Under the pieces are notes generated by a model that did no database searches, had not been told where the DNA came from, and saw nothing but the letters and a program-made list of their open reading frames with translations. Of a stretch of DNA of 64,000 nucleotides, positions 32,754-41,446 are shown one piece after another (position 1 is the first letter of the stretch; each line of letters opens with the position of its first letter). The stretch is from Planctomycetota bacterium. GTDB lineage: Bacteria; Planctomycetota; UBA8742; UBA2392. The stretch covers positions 62,001 through 126,000 of the forward strand of contig JAIOJA010000025.1 in assembly GCA_019912315.1 (NCBI GenBank). Reading direction: 5' to 3'. Position numbers and translations under genes: made by a program.

Positions 32754-33517
32754 TGCTGCAACCCCCGCCCGACCGGATGATCGGGTTTACCTTCAGACGG
32801 CACCATGGATTTCAGGCTGCCGCGTTTTTCCGGATCGACCGGCAACAAGATCAGGAACCGTGTTCCCTGCCCTTCCTCGGACTCGAATGTGATCTGCCCG
32901 CCGTGCTCTTCGACGATGCGGCGCACCATGGGAAGCCCCATGCCGGTGCCCTTCTTCTTCGTCGTGAAGTACGGGCGAAACATACGATCATAGTTGGATG
33001 GTGCAATGCCGCAGCCTGTGTCGATGACATCAATGCCCAGCAGGTCGCCCTTCACTTTGGCCCGCACGATTACCTCGCCGCCGTCCTTGTCCACGACCGC
33101 CTCAAAAGCGTTGCGCACAAGGTTCATCAACGCCTGGCGTATCAGGGTTGCGTCAAGCAGCAGGTTGTCGAGCTTGCCTTCATAGTCAAAGTGCAGGCGG
33201 ATGCCACGGGCGTGGGCGTCATCGCCCAGAAACTCGAACAGCTCGACGACCATCTCGCGCAGGTTTGTGCGGGTAAGTTTCAGGTCGTGTCCGCGGGCGA
33301 ACGTCAGGAACTCCTGCACAATGTCGTCCAGGTGATTGACCTCGCGCAGCAGCACTTCAATTTTGTGCTTGGCGCGTGCGGCAAAGGGCGATTCTTCCTT
33401 CTGGAAGTCCTCCTCCAGCAGTTGCAACGTCAGCTTGATCGTGCTGAGTGGATTCTTGATCTCATGCGCAAGCCCGCCGGCAAGCTGGCCGAGAAATTCC
33501 AGGCGCGAACTGCTCAC
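32750..33517 (-). CDS. sensor-less histidine kinase
   Basis: A 255-residue soluble kinase starting at GTG 33517 within the end of hemA. It has a complete transmitter: H-box GGLAHEIKNPLSTIK with phosphorylated His18, N-box LMNLVRNAFEAVV, G1 DTGCGI, an F-box region RMFRPYFTTKK, and G2 GTGMGLPMVRRI. There is no TM or PAS domain, so its signal must come through protein contact. The NtrB-like core suits partner NtrC-family regulators, but no response regulator gene is in the window. It is wedged between hemA and purD with overlaps on both sides. Confidence 0.9.
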   Translation of the reverse strand: MSSSRLEFLGQLAGGLAHEIKNPLSTIKLTLQLLEEDFQKEESPFAARAKHKIEVLLREVNHLDDIVQEFLTFARGHDLKLTRTNLREMVVELFEFLGDDAHARGIRLHFDYEGKLDNLLLDATLIRQALMNLVRNAFEAVVDKDGGEVIVRAKVKGDLLGIDVIDTGCGIAPSNYDRMFRPYFTTKKKGTGMGLPMVRRIVEEHGGQITFESEEGQGTRFLILLPVDPEKRGSLKSMVPSEGKPDHPVGRGLQQ

Positions 33518-34887
33518 GGTTGCTCCTCGGGGGACTGTCCCAGTCGTGACGGATCGCCCCCGTCGTCACCCGAGACGTGAGCGCTGGAGTGTTCCCGTCG
33601 GACGTCAGCCTGGGTGCCGTCGGCTGGTGCGTTCACGCCCAGTGCCTCGGCGATCATGCGAAGCGAATCGGTGTTGCCGGAGGCGGCTTGCTCCTTGATG
33701 CCCTGAATCTGCGGGTGCAGCAGCTTGTTCATCAGTCGCGACGAAAAACCAGCGATCTCTTCGCGTGCGCTTTCCGGCAGTTCAGGGAAACGGGCCATCA
33801 GGCGCGCAATCTCCTCCTGCTTGATCTGTTCTGCTCGGGCACGCAGCTCCGTGATCAGCGGCCCGGCGGCGTAAGACTGGAACCCCTTCAGAAAACGTTC
33901 CGACTCCTCCGTGATGATCGCCTTGCACTGATCCAGCTCGCGACTGCGTTCCATGGCGTGCTCGGCGACGACATGCTCAAGGTCGTCCACGTTGTAAAGA
34001 AACACACCGTCCAGTTCACCGACGTCCTCCGCCACGTCACGCGGCACGGCGAGGTCCAGCACAAACACGCTTCCGTACCCGCGCTTCTTCTGCGACTTCT
34101 GGAATTGCCGGCGCTCCAGAATCCGTTGGTCGGATGACGTCTGCGTAATCACTACATGGGCCAAGGCCAGGTAGTCCTGCAGCAGATCGAAGGGCACCGC
34201 GTCGCCGTTGAACCGCGCGGCCGCTTCGCGGGCGCGCTCATGATTCCGCGATACCACGATCACGCGTCCGATACCGGCTTCACGAAGGTGGGTCAGCGTC
34301 AACTCGCCGACTTCGCCCACGCCGATCAGCAGCGCGGTTTTGTCGGCCAGATCCTCGAACACGCGTTTGATGAACCGGACGGCGATGCTGCTGGTGCTGA
34401 GTTGTCCCTCACTGATGCCGGTTTCCGTGTGGAGGCGCTTGGCGGACTGGAACGCGCGATGGAACAGCGCGTTGAGCGCCTTGCCCGTGGAATTCTCCGA
34501 TTGCGCCAGCAGATAGGCCTTCTTGACCTGGTTCAGAACCTGCGTTTCGCCGAGAACAAGACTGTCGAGACCGCCGGCCACGCGCAGCAGATGCTCCACG
34601 GCGTCGCGCCCGCGATGAAAGTAGCAGTACTGTTCCAGGTATTCGGGCTTCAGCGACTGGTCGCCCGCCAGGGCCTGCAGGATGCGCGCCCGGGCGTCGG
34701 AGTCGTTTGTGAAGGCGTAAGCCTCAACGCGGTTGCAGGTGGATAGCAGCACGGCTTCATCGCAGCCGGCCCGTTCACGGATGGATTTCAGCGCCCCCGG
34801 GATGCGGCGGTCGGCATAGGCAAGTCGCTCCCGCACTTCAAGCGGGGCGTACTTGTGATTGATGCCCAGGACTACAAACCGCTGCAT
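33514..34887 (-). CDS. hemA: glutamyl-tRNA reductase
   Basis: A 457-residue NADPH-dependent enzyme that reduces Glu-tRNA to glutamate-1-semialdehyde, the first committed step of C5-pathway heme synthesis. LGINHKYAPLEVRERLAY is at the N-terminus, followed by the catalytic Cys51 in LLSTCNRVEAY. GETQVLNQVKKAY is the substrate region. The NADP-binding part has ALLIGVGEVGELTLTHL, and the C-terminal part is the helical dimerisation domain. It overlaps the HemX/CcsA-like gene by 16 bases upstream and the kinase by 4 downstream. Confidence 0.95.
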   Translation of the reverse strand: MQRFVVLGINHKYAPLEVRERLAYADRRIPGALKSIRERAGCDEAVLLSTCNRVEAYAFTNDSDARARILQALAGDQSLKPEYLEQYCYFHRGRDAVEHLLRVAGGLDSLVLGETQVLNQVKKAYLLAQSENSTGKALNALFHRAFQSAKRLHTETGISEGQLSTSSIAVRFIKRVFEDLADKTALLIGVGEVGELTLTHLREAGIGRVIVVSRNHERAREAAARFNGDAVPFDLLQDYLALAHVVITQTSSDQRILERRQFQKSQKKRGYGSVFVLDLAVPRDVAEDVGELDGVFLYNVDDLEHVVAEHAMERSRELDQCKAIITEESERFLKGFQSYAAGPLITELRARAEQIKQEEIARLMARFPELPESAREEIAGFSSRLMNKLLHPQIQGIKEQAASGNTDSLRMIAEALGVNAPADGTQADVRREHSSAHVSGDDGGDPSRLGQSPEEQP

Positions 34888-35780
34888 GGCCCCCCGCCCT
34901 GTACGGATTTAGCCTGAATGCTGGTGTTGCTGCGGGCCTGAACAATACCGAGCCCGATGTAGGTCGCGAGCACGAGCAGAAACCCGACCAGTATCATGTA
35001 GAAGTGGCGTCGCCCGTGCAGCCAACCGAAACGCTTGCCCGCCACCACGCCCAGCAGAACCAGCCACAGCACGAGACTCGTCAGCACTTTCGGGTTGCTG
35101 AACAGCCCGCCCCAGTCCGATGGCTCGAACGACGCGAAACCCAGCGCAAAACCGGCCGTGAGTACCGGCAGTCCGATCAGGATGCACGAGTTAACAAGAC
35201 GCCGCAGGGACTCCAGGGGCGGCAGGCTGCGCAGGATGGCAGGATCCTTGTGTTTCTTCAGCATGCGCTCCTGCAATAGAAACATGACCGCCGCCACGGT
35301 TGCCATGAAGAACACGCCGTAGGCGAGAATGGTCAGGACGATGTGCATGACCAGCAGCGGGCTGGAAATCGGCGCTTCCGTGTCGCCCATCGCGGTGCCC
35401 GCCAGCATCAGGTCCACCAGAAAGATGATCGTGACGGCCGGGTAGGCGAACGCGCCGAATGACGGCAGCTTGCGCAGGCGCGTGGCGACAAAGTAAGCCA
35501 GCGCCACCAGCAGCGCGCTGAGGGCCACAACTTCAAACATGTTCTGCAGGGGCTCGGTGCCGACTTCCGTGAAGCGCACGACGAAATATGCGATCAGCGC
35601 GCCTGTGGCGAATGCGCCGGTGATATCGGCCCAGGCCATCTTCACGCGGGCCGGTTGAAGCAGTGCGCCAAGGGCGATGATGGACGACACGAAAAAACCG
35701 GCGATCGACGCGTGCAGAGCAATCGTCGCCACGGGCGACATGGTGTTCTGGCTGAATTCGTGAAACGTCTGCAGCAGCAT
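34872..35780 (-). CDS. CcsA/HemX-like cytochrome c assembly protein
   Basis: A 302-residue polytopic membrane protein with about eight hydrophobic helices (first at about residues 16-40, last at about 258-280). It fits the CcsA/CcmC/HemX family. The tryptophan region WGGLFSNPKVLTSLVLW occupies the place of the family WG-x-PKE-x-W signature but is degenerate, which favours a HemX-like role next to HemA over heme export proper. hemX-hemA adjacency is well known in several bacteria. ATG 35780 or the internal ATG at residue 14 may be the start. Confidence 0.82.
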   Translation of the reverse strand: MLLQTFHEFSQNTMSPVATIALHASIAGFFVSSIIALGALLQPARVKMAWADITGAFATGALIAYFVVRFTEVGTEPLQNMFEVVALSALLVALAYFVATRLRKLPSFGAFAYPAVTIIFLVDLMLAGTAMGDTEAPISSPLLVMHIVLTILAYGVFFMATVAAVMFLLQERMLKKHKDPAILRSLPPLESLRRLVNSCILIGLPVLTAGFALGFASFEPSDWGGLFSNPKVLTSLVLWLVLLGVVAGKRFGWLHGRRHFYMILVGFLLVLATYIGLGIVQARSNTSIQAKSVQGGGPCSGL

Positions 35781-35827
35781 ACGCCCATTGCACGCTAATC
35801 AGGGCGCGTGCGCAAGCGCGGGGCCTG

Positions 35828-36922
35828 TTACTGAAACACCTGGAACAGCAGGCTGGCGAATGTGGTAATCGGCGCCTGCTCGCGGATGTCCTCGAACCCC
35901 GATCGCAGAGTGTTGATCGCGTTCAGGGTGTCGTTGAACAGGGTGTCATCCGTGAACAGCTTGCCGACCGTGCCTTCGCCCGCGTTTACGCGCTCTATCA
36001 GAATGCCTGTTTCGTCAGTTACTTTCTTTACGCTGTCCATTACGGCCGGCGTTTTGGCAACGGCGGTCTTGATGTTCTCGCCGGTTTCCTCATCGTTCAG
36101 CAGGACGCCGAAAAAGCCCTTGCCGCTGTCCACCTTTTCGACGATCGACTTGATGCTGCGCGAGGCGCCGACCGTGTTGTCTGTCGCGTCCTCCACATTG
36201 CGCACGATGTTCTTGATGCGCATGGCCGTGTCCGCGTCCTCCAGAAACAATGCCGCCGCGCCGTCGCCGCTGTTGACCTTGTCCGTGATATCGCGGACGT
36301 TGGCGGTGATGCCCTTGGCGTCGTCGCTCATGACGCGCACGTTTTCAACCGTCGCCGCCACATCACCGGCAACCTTCTCGTCATACAGGATCGTGCCGAC
36401 CGCGCCCTTGCCTGCCCGCACGTCTTTCACCACGGCGTTGACGTCTTTCATGGTGTCCACGGCGATGTCGATACCTTCGTTGATTTTGCCAATGCCGCGA
36501 CCGGCCGCTGTGAATAGATCCTCGACGGTCTCGCCCTGGATTTTCTGCCCGTCGGGCAGGGGGTTGCCGGACTGCCCGACCTGCAAGGCGATAGCTTTGC
36601 CGCCGAAGGCGCTGGAGGGCAGAATCTCGGCGTTGGCGTCGGTGTTCAGAACGATGTCGTCATCCAGCTTGATGCGGACCTCAACGTTTCCCGAGCGCGT
36701 GTCAACAAACATGCTCTTGACCTCACCCTTGGGCACGCCGCTGATCCAGACGGGTGAGTTAAGCTGCAACCCGGCCACGTTCGAGAAAACGATCGTGTAC
36801 TCTTTCTGCCCGTCCTGGAAGGGCAGCCCGCCGCCGGTACCGCCGAGATAGAAGGCGAAGTAGAACACCACGGCAATCGACACAAAGAACAGAAATCCTG
36901 CGATCAGGTCACGGGTTTTCAT
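35828..36922 (-). CDS. mlaD: MlaD-like MCE-domain protein
   Basis: A 364-residue periplasmic substrate-binding component of an Mla-type lipid transporter. ATG 36922 has GAGGAGAGC upstream and starts MKTRDLIAGFLFFVSIAVVF, a single TM anchor at about 5-27. The MCE domain follows at about 40-120 (YTIVFSNVAGLQLNSPVWISGV). The C-terminal 240 residues form long helices with four spaced repeats: GKGAVGTILYDE, GDGAAALFLED, GKGFFGVLLNDE and GEGTVGKLFTDD. The long helical tail would extend the MCE ring into a tunnel. It overlaps mlaF by 14 bases. Confidence 0.92.
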   Translation of the reverse strand: MKTRDLIAGFLFFVSIAVVFYFAFYLGGTGGGLPFQDGQKEYTIVFSNVAGLQLNSPVWISGVPKGEVKSMFVDTRSGNVEVRIKLDDDIVLNTDANAEILPSSAFGGKAIALQVGQSGNPLPDGQKIQGETVEDLFTAAGRGIGKINEGIDIAVDTMKDVNAVVKDVRAGKGAVGTILYDEKVAGDVAATVENVRVMSDDAKGITANVRDITDKVNSGDGAAALFLEDADTAMRIKNIVRNVEDATDNTVGASRSIKSIVEKVDSGKGFFGVLLNDEETGENIKTAVAKTPAVMDSVKKVTDETGILIERVNAGEGTVGKLFTDDTLFNDTLNAINTLRSGFEDIREQAPITTFASLLFQVFQ

Positions 36923-37868
36923 GTTGGCTCTCCTCGGGCTCCAGACTGCTGGTTTCGTCACTTGATTCACGGGTTGCACTTGCCGCAACTTCTTCTTCGC
37001 TCAGCAGCACGTAGCCGGCGTCTTGTTCGTTCCCGGTAGTCGGGGAAACATCGCGGCGACTATTAAGCCCGGGCGGAACACCGCGGGCGATGGCGGCATC
37101 GCTGCGCATACTGACCTGTCCTTCGCGTCCGCCGGTGATGAAGTGCTGCACTTCCGGGATCTGCGATGCGCGGATTTCATCCGGCGTTCCGACTTGAATC
37201 ATTTCACCGTGATAGAACACGCCGATGCGGCTGGCGATCGTGAAGGCGCTTTCCATATCGTGGGTCACGACGATTTGCGTCATGCCGTGGTCGTCTCGCA
37301 GCCCGTTGATCAGTTTGTCCACTTCGTAGGCGATCACGGGGTCAAGGCCCGAGCTGGGTTCGTCGTACAGCACAAGTCCCGGGTCCAGGGCCAGGGCGCG
37401 TGCCAGCCCGCCGCGCTTCTTCATGCCGCCCGAAATTTCCGCCGGAAACTTGTCGCGGTCGTCCCACAGGTTCACCAGCTCAAGCTTCTTCTGCACGACT
37501 TCGGCGCGCTTCTTGCGGCTCATGCGGGTGTGCTCCACCAGCGGCAGCTCAACGTTTTCGAACAGCGTAAGCCACGCGATCAAGGCGCCACTCTGGAACA
37601 GCACGCCGAACTTTCGGCGCATGAGCTCGAGTTCCTTGCGCGACATGGTGGTGATTTCATCACCGTCGATGCGGATGCTGCCGTCGTCGGGCTGCATCAG
37701 ACCCACCATGTGGCGCAGGCTGACCGACTTGCCGGACCCCGAATAGCCGATGATCACGAAGGTCTCACCCTTCGCGACCTCGAAGCTCAACTTGTCGAGA
37801 ATCTGCCGACCGCCCAGTTTCTTGCTGACGTCGGTAAACTCGACCACCGGTTTGCCGTTGTCGCTCAC
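36909..37868 (-). CDS. mlaF: MlaF-like ABC transporter ATPase
   Basis: A 319-residue cytoplasmic ATPase for the MlaE permease. Walker A is GYSGSGKS near residue 41, the Q-loop is VLFQSGALI, the signature is ISGGMKKRGGLARAL, and Walker B is LVLYDEPSSGLDP. The H-loop is VVTHDMESA. After residue 255 a polar tail of about 60 residues (SLEPEESQHENP at the end) is not part of the standard domain; the E. coli protein is near 270 residues. It starts at a GTG and is coupled to mlaE by GTGA. Confidence 0.93.
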   Translation of the reverse strand: MSDNGKPVVEFTDVSKKLGGRQILDKLSFEVAKGETFVIIGYSGSGKSVSLRHMVGLMQPDDGSIRIDGDEITTMSRKELELMRRKFGVLFQSGALIAWLTLFENVELPLVEHTRMSRKKRAEVVQKKLELVNLWDDRDKFPAEISGGMKKRGGLARALALDPGLVLYDEPSSGLDPVIAYEVDKLINGLRDDHGMTQIVVTHDMESAFTIASRIGVFYHGEMIQVGTPDEIRASQIPEVQHFITGGREGQVSMRSDAAIARGVPPGLNSRRDVSPTTGNEQDAGYVLLSEEEVAASATRESSDETSSLEPEESQHENP

Positions 37869-38653
37869 AGAACCCCTGAGACGAACATTTTCACCACTCT
37901 ATAGAAGCTGGTCAGCAGGTAGTTGAAAAACACCACCAGCGTCAGCGAGATCACCACCGTATTGCGGCTGGCCCGCCCCACGCCCACCGCGCCGCCCGTT
38001 GTGCGCATCCCGTTGCTGCACGCCACGGCGGCGGCGGTGACACTGAACACCAGGGATTTCAGCAGCCCCCAGTAGATATCCAGTGCTTCCGCGCCGCGCT
38101 CAGCGAACCGGAAGTAGTCCGACCACTGCACCCCAAGCTGCATATTCGCGACGATGCCCCCGCCGAAGATGCCGATCAGCGTGCCGACGACTGTCAGCGC
38201 CGGGCCCATCAGCGCGTAGCCAACCACGCGCGGCATCACGACAAAGCTGGCCGGGTTGATCGACATTACCTCAAGTGCGTCGATTTCTTCCGCCACTTTC
38301 ATGCTGCCGATTTCTGCGGCCATGGAACTGCCGACCCGGGCGATCAGAACAAACGCGGTCATCCACGGGCCAAGCTCGCGCACCATGGCGCTGACGATCA
38401 CGAGCCCGACCAGGTTTGTCTGCCCGAACCGGGCGAACTCAATACCGGTCTGCAACGCGAAGACCATCCCGATCAGCAGCATGAAGAAACACGTGATGGG
38501 CAGTGACTGCGTTCCGATGACGTGCATCTGGTTCAGGATGGAGCGCCGGCGATGCCAAACCTGGGTGATGTGTCCCAACGCTTCCAGCAGTAGCACAAGC
38601 GTGTTGCCCGCGCCCTTTACTGCATTGAGAACAGCGTTGTTGCTAAGCTTCAT
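37865..38653 (-). CDS. mlaE: MlaE-like ABC transporter permease
   Basis: A 262-residue inner-membrane permease that pairs with MlaF and MlaD to move phospholipids between the two membranes. Five or six hydrophobic helices are visible. The family signature lies in MKVAEEIDALEVMSINPASFVVMPRVVGY and in PITCFFMLLIGMVFALQTG. Order on the strand is mlaE, mlaF, mlaD with overlaps, like the E. coli FED order re-arranged. MlaB and MlaC are not in the window. ATG 38653 overlaps the stop of the upstream lipoprotein gene (ATGA). Confidence 0.93.
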   Translation of the reverse strand: MKLSNNAVLNAVKGAGNTLVLLLEALGHITQVWHRRRSILNQMHVIGTQSLPITCFFMLLIGMVFALQTGIEFARFGQTNLVGLVIVSAMVRELGPWMTAFVLIARVGSSMAAEIGSMKVAEEIDALEVMSINPASFVVMPRVVGYALMGPALTVVGTLIGIFGGGIVANMQLGVQWSDYFRFAERGAEALDIYWGLLKSLVFSVTAAAVACSNGMRTTGGAVGVGRASRNTVVISLTLVVFFNYLLTSFYRVVKMFVSGVL

Positions 38654-40206
38654 TTGCGGATCTTGATGCCCCAGAACAGTTTGGTGTATCGATCGTCGGG
38701 CCCGTGATGGTATCCCAGCAACCCGTACAGCAGGTTGAAATCTTCAATATCGCCGGGCTGCGGGCCGTAAGCGTCTGGCAGGCGATCGCGGGGTTGCTTG
38801 ACCACATGCCAGTCAAACAGGGGCGCGACACTTAAGTCGATGTGGTACGGGTCCTGCTCGTAGTTGAACATGCGGAACAACGCCTGCACCTTGGTTTCAT
38901 CAGGACCGGCCTTCACGCTGAAGAACTTGAAGAACGGCCCGTAAGTGTGGTCGAACTTCTCGTCGTTGAACGGGAAGATGCTGAGCATATCGAAGCTGAC
39001 CGTGCCGTCGGGATCTTTCTGGTACTTCATCAGCGGCCAGACGCGCACAAGGTGCTTGGTGCGGATCGTCCCGTCCGGCTCGGGCAGGTACTTGCGGAAG
39101 TTGGCGAAGAAGATCGGAAAGAACTGGTAGCGTGTTTCCGTGTACTCGGGAAACTCGTCCTCGAAGTACCAGAAGAAAGGCCACAGCACGTTGATGGCTG
39201 TGCTCTTGCCGCCGGGCGTGATGCGCTCGGAATAATCCCACAGGGGCCATACGCGATACTGCTTGAAGTTGTCCCCCTTGGCGTAGCGAAACACAGGCCA
39301 GAAGGCGTCAATGATCGTGGTGTCCGACAGGTCCGCGCGGGTGTAACTGAACATCGGGTAATTCAGCACGAACAACATGCTGTAGTTCTTGGTGACGGCC
39401 GTGGTGGAATAGCCGAAAAGCGGGTACACCAGCAGCGATTCGCGCGGGTACTTTTTGTCCAGACGGTCGCGGTCATAGCGGAAAATCGGCCACAGCACCG
39501 TCCAGCGGTCGGCCACTGGAAGCTTTTTGGTGCCCCCGGTGATTTCGTCCGGGACTTCCTTCCATACTTCAGTACGCGAAAACAGCGGCAGCACGCCGTA
39601 TGTGCGGTAACCCGGGCCGTAGCCCCACTTCACGATCGGAAACGGGAGGTAGTAGGTGACTCGGCCCTGGCGGCGCAATTCGACATAGAGTGGGAACATC
39701 ACGAAACGGACTTCGTCGTTTCCGAACATTCCCTTCAGGTTGCCGCCGAAGGGCGCGACGGCGAAGTGCGAGCCTTCAATCGTGCTCTCGCCGCCGAAGA
39801 CCAGCGGAAAGAAGAAGTAGTCCAGTTCACGATGGCCGGGCGAGAAGCTGACGTCGTTCCACCAGACGAATGGCAGTGCATGAACGCGCGTTTCGCTGCG
39901 ACCTTCCCAGCCGGGGCGATTGCGCTCGCGGTAGCGCGCCATGGGATAGAAGAAGAGATGGTCCTCTTCGTAGGCGCTGGGGTTGTTCACGTATGTATAG
40001 AAGGGGCGGACGGTTGAGCGCACGTAGCCGTCGGCGCGTTCTTCCTGCTCCATGAACGGCCCGAGTCCGCGGACGTGGGAGCCATCGCGGGAGACGTCTT
40101 CCTGGAAGAACGGCCACGCATGAGTACGCGTAGGCGGCGCACCCCCCCCGGCGACACAGCCGCCGAGCAGGGTGGAAAGCAGCACGATTCCCCAGATTGC
40201 GCGCAT
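38650..40206 (-). CDS. beta-repeat lipoprotein coupled to mlaEFD
   Basis: A 518-residue lipoprotein; residues 1-17 (MRAIWGIVLLSTLLGGC) end in the lipobox LLGGC with Cys17 lipidated. The mature part is full of aromatic residues and repeated pairs of (W/F)P(L/F/I)F patterns: VLWPIFRYD, LLVYPLFGYS, AFWPVFRYAK, VWPLWDYSE, VLWPFFWYFE and FFPIFFANF, about one every 30-40 residues. This predicts a repeated beta-sheet fold, such as a propeller or beta-helix. Its stop overlaps the mlaE start (ATGA). Together with a lipid anchor this suggests an outer-membrane or periplasmic partner of the Mla transporter. I do not recognise a named family. Confidence 0.85.
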   Translation of the reverse strand: MRAIWGIVLLSTLLGGCVAGGGAPPTRTHAWPFFQEDVSRDGSHVRGLGPFMEQEERADGYVRSTVRPFYTYVNNPSAYEEDHLFFYPMARYRERNRPGWEGRSETRVHALPFVWWNDVSFSPGHRELDYFFFPLVFGGESTIEGSHFAVAPFGGNLKGMFGNDEVRFVMFPLYVELRRQGRVTYYLPFPIVKWGYGPGYRTYGVLPLFSRTEVWKEVPDEITGGTKKLPVADRWTVLWPIFRYDRDRLDKKYPRESLLVYPLFGYSTTAVTKNYSMLFVLNYPMFSYTRADLSDTTIIDAFWPVFRYAKGDNFKQYRVWPLWDYSERITPGGKSTAINVLWPFFWYFEDEFPEYTETRYQFFPIFFANFRKYLPEPDGTIRTKHLVRVWPLMKYQKDPDGTVSFDMLSIFPFNDEKFDHTYGPFFKFFSVKAGPDETKVQALFRMFNYEQDPYHIDLSVAPLFDWHVVKQPRDRLPDAYGPQPGDIEDFNLLYGLLGYHHGPDDRYTKLFWGIKIRK

Positions 40207-40246
40207 GGGGCCTTTGTATGCGGTCAGGGGATAAATGGAAAGGGGT

Positions 40247-41281
40247 TCAGAACGTCACCGCCAACGCGGGGGCGCGTCGCCCGATGATCTCATGTTCCGG
40301 CACGCCCACGATGCTCTCGTAGTGGTCGGTGATTTCATCGAGCACTTCGTGGAACTCTTCACGCGACTCCACCTGCGTCATTCGGGCGCGGTACTGGGCG
40401 CTGCCGGGGATGTCCCGCACGTACCACGTCGCGTAGCGGCGCACTACCTGGCACGCATGACGCGCATCAAAGCCTTCGAGCAGCAGCGCGAAATGGTCGC
40501 GCAGGACGCCAAGGCGCTCGGTGGCATCCGGGGTGGGCGTGATTACGCGCCCGTAGCGGCGCAACTCGTCAATTTCACGAAACAGCCACGGGCGGCCCCA
40601 GACGCCGCGCCCCAGCATCACGCCGTCGCAGCCGGTCTCGCGCAGTATCTTCACCGCGTCCTCGGGCTCTTTCACGTCGCCGCTGGCAATCACGGGGATG
40701 TCCACGGCCGCTTTCAACTCGCCCGTTCGCGAGTGATCCGCGACGCCCTTGAAACTCTGCGCGCGGGTGCGTGGGTGGATCGTGATCGCCACCATGCCCG
40801 CTTCCTGGGCCATGCGGCCGATCTCAATGAAGTTCAGGCAGTTCTCATTCACGCCGGCGCGGATCTTCACCGTGACCGGAATCTTTACCGCGTTCACCAT
40901 CGCGTCGAAGCACTTGCCGGCTTTTTCCGGGTACGCCATCAACGCGCTGCCCGCGCCGCACTTGCCGATCTTCGGCACGGGGCAGCCCATGTTCAGGTCA
41001 ACGGTGTCGTAGCCCTCGTCCTCGGCCATCTTGCAGGCTTCGGCCAGCCACTGCGGGTTGTTGCCCGCGAACTGGATGCCAACGGGGCGCTCGTCTTCGC
41101 GGTAGTACTTCAGGGTCATCATCTTGCGGTTATGGTGCAGAAAACTCTCGACCTTCAGCATCTCAACGTACGTCAGCCCCGCGCCGTAGCGCTTGCACAG
41201 CACCCGGTATGCACGGTTGCTGATGCCGGCCAGTGGCGCCGCCACCAGGTTGTTTTTCAGTTGAAGACTGCCGTAGCGCAC
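40247..41281 (-). CDS. dus: tRNA-dihydrouridine synthase
   Basis: A 344-residue flavin enzyme that reduces uridine in the tRNA D-loop. It begins at GTG 41281 with GGAG eight bases upstream. NLVAAPLAGISNRAYR opens the TIM barrel; VGIQFAGNNPQ and DLNMGCPVPKIGKCGAG contain the active-site Cys and Lys region. VTVKIRAGVNE and VMLGRGVWGRPWLF are FMN contacts. The helical C-terminal domain is present. The protein fits the DusB branch best, but DusA/DusC cannot be fully excluded. It leads the minus-strand run of genes ending with purD, 40 bases before the lipoprotein gene. Confidence 0.94.
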   Translation of the reverse strand: MRYGSLQLKNNLVAAPLAGISNRAYRVLCKRYGAGLTYVEMLKVESFLHHNRKMMTLKYYREDERPVGIQFAGNNPQWLAEACKMAEDEGYDTVDLNMGCPVPKIGKCGAGSALMAYPEKAGKCFDAMVNAVKIPVTVKIRAGVNENCLNFIEIGRMAQEAGMVAITIHPRTRAQSFKGVADHSRTGELKAAVDIPVIASGDVKEPEDAVKILRETGCDGVMLGRGVWGRPWLFREIDELRRYGRVITPTPDATERLGVLRDHFALLLEGFDARHACQVVRRYATWYVRDIPGSAQYRARMTQVESREEFHEVLDEITDHYESIVGVPEHEIIGRRAPALAVTF

Positions 41282-41446
41282 GGTCTAAACTCCGATTCCT
41301 GCAAGCTTTAGCCGCTTAGTATGATTGGTTGTCGCAGGTGGTCAATCGGGGGTAGCCTTACACGGTGTAGAATTTCGGAGCAGACCGTCAGTTCATGGCG
41401 TACAATGAATGATTGATATGGGCTGACGTATCGACGGAGAGGACAA

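Noticed and set aside
41282..41446. tRNA, riboswitch or divergent promoter between dus and the PDZ protein
   Set aside because: I found no cloverleaf, no conserved riboswitch core and only weak -10-like hexamers without partners. I see nothing I can support here.
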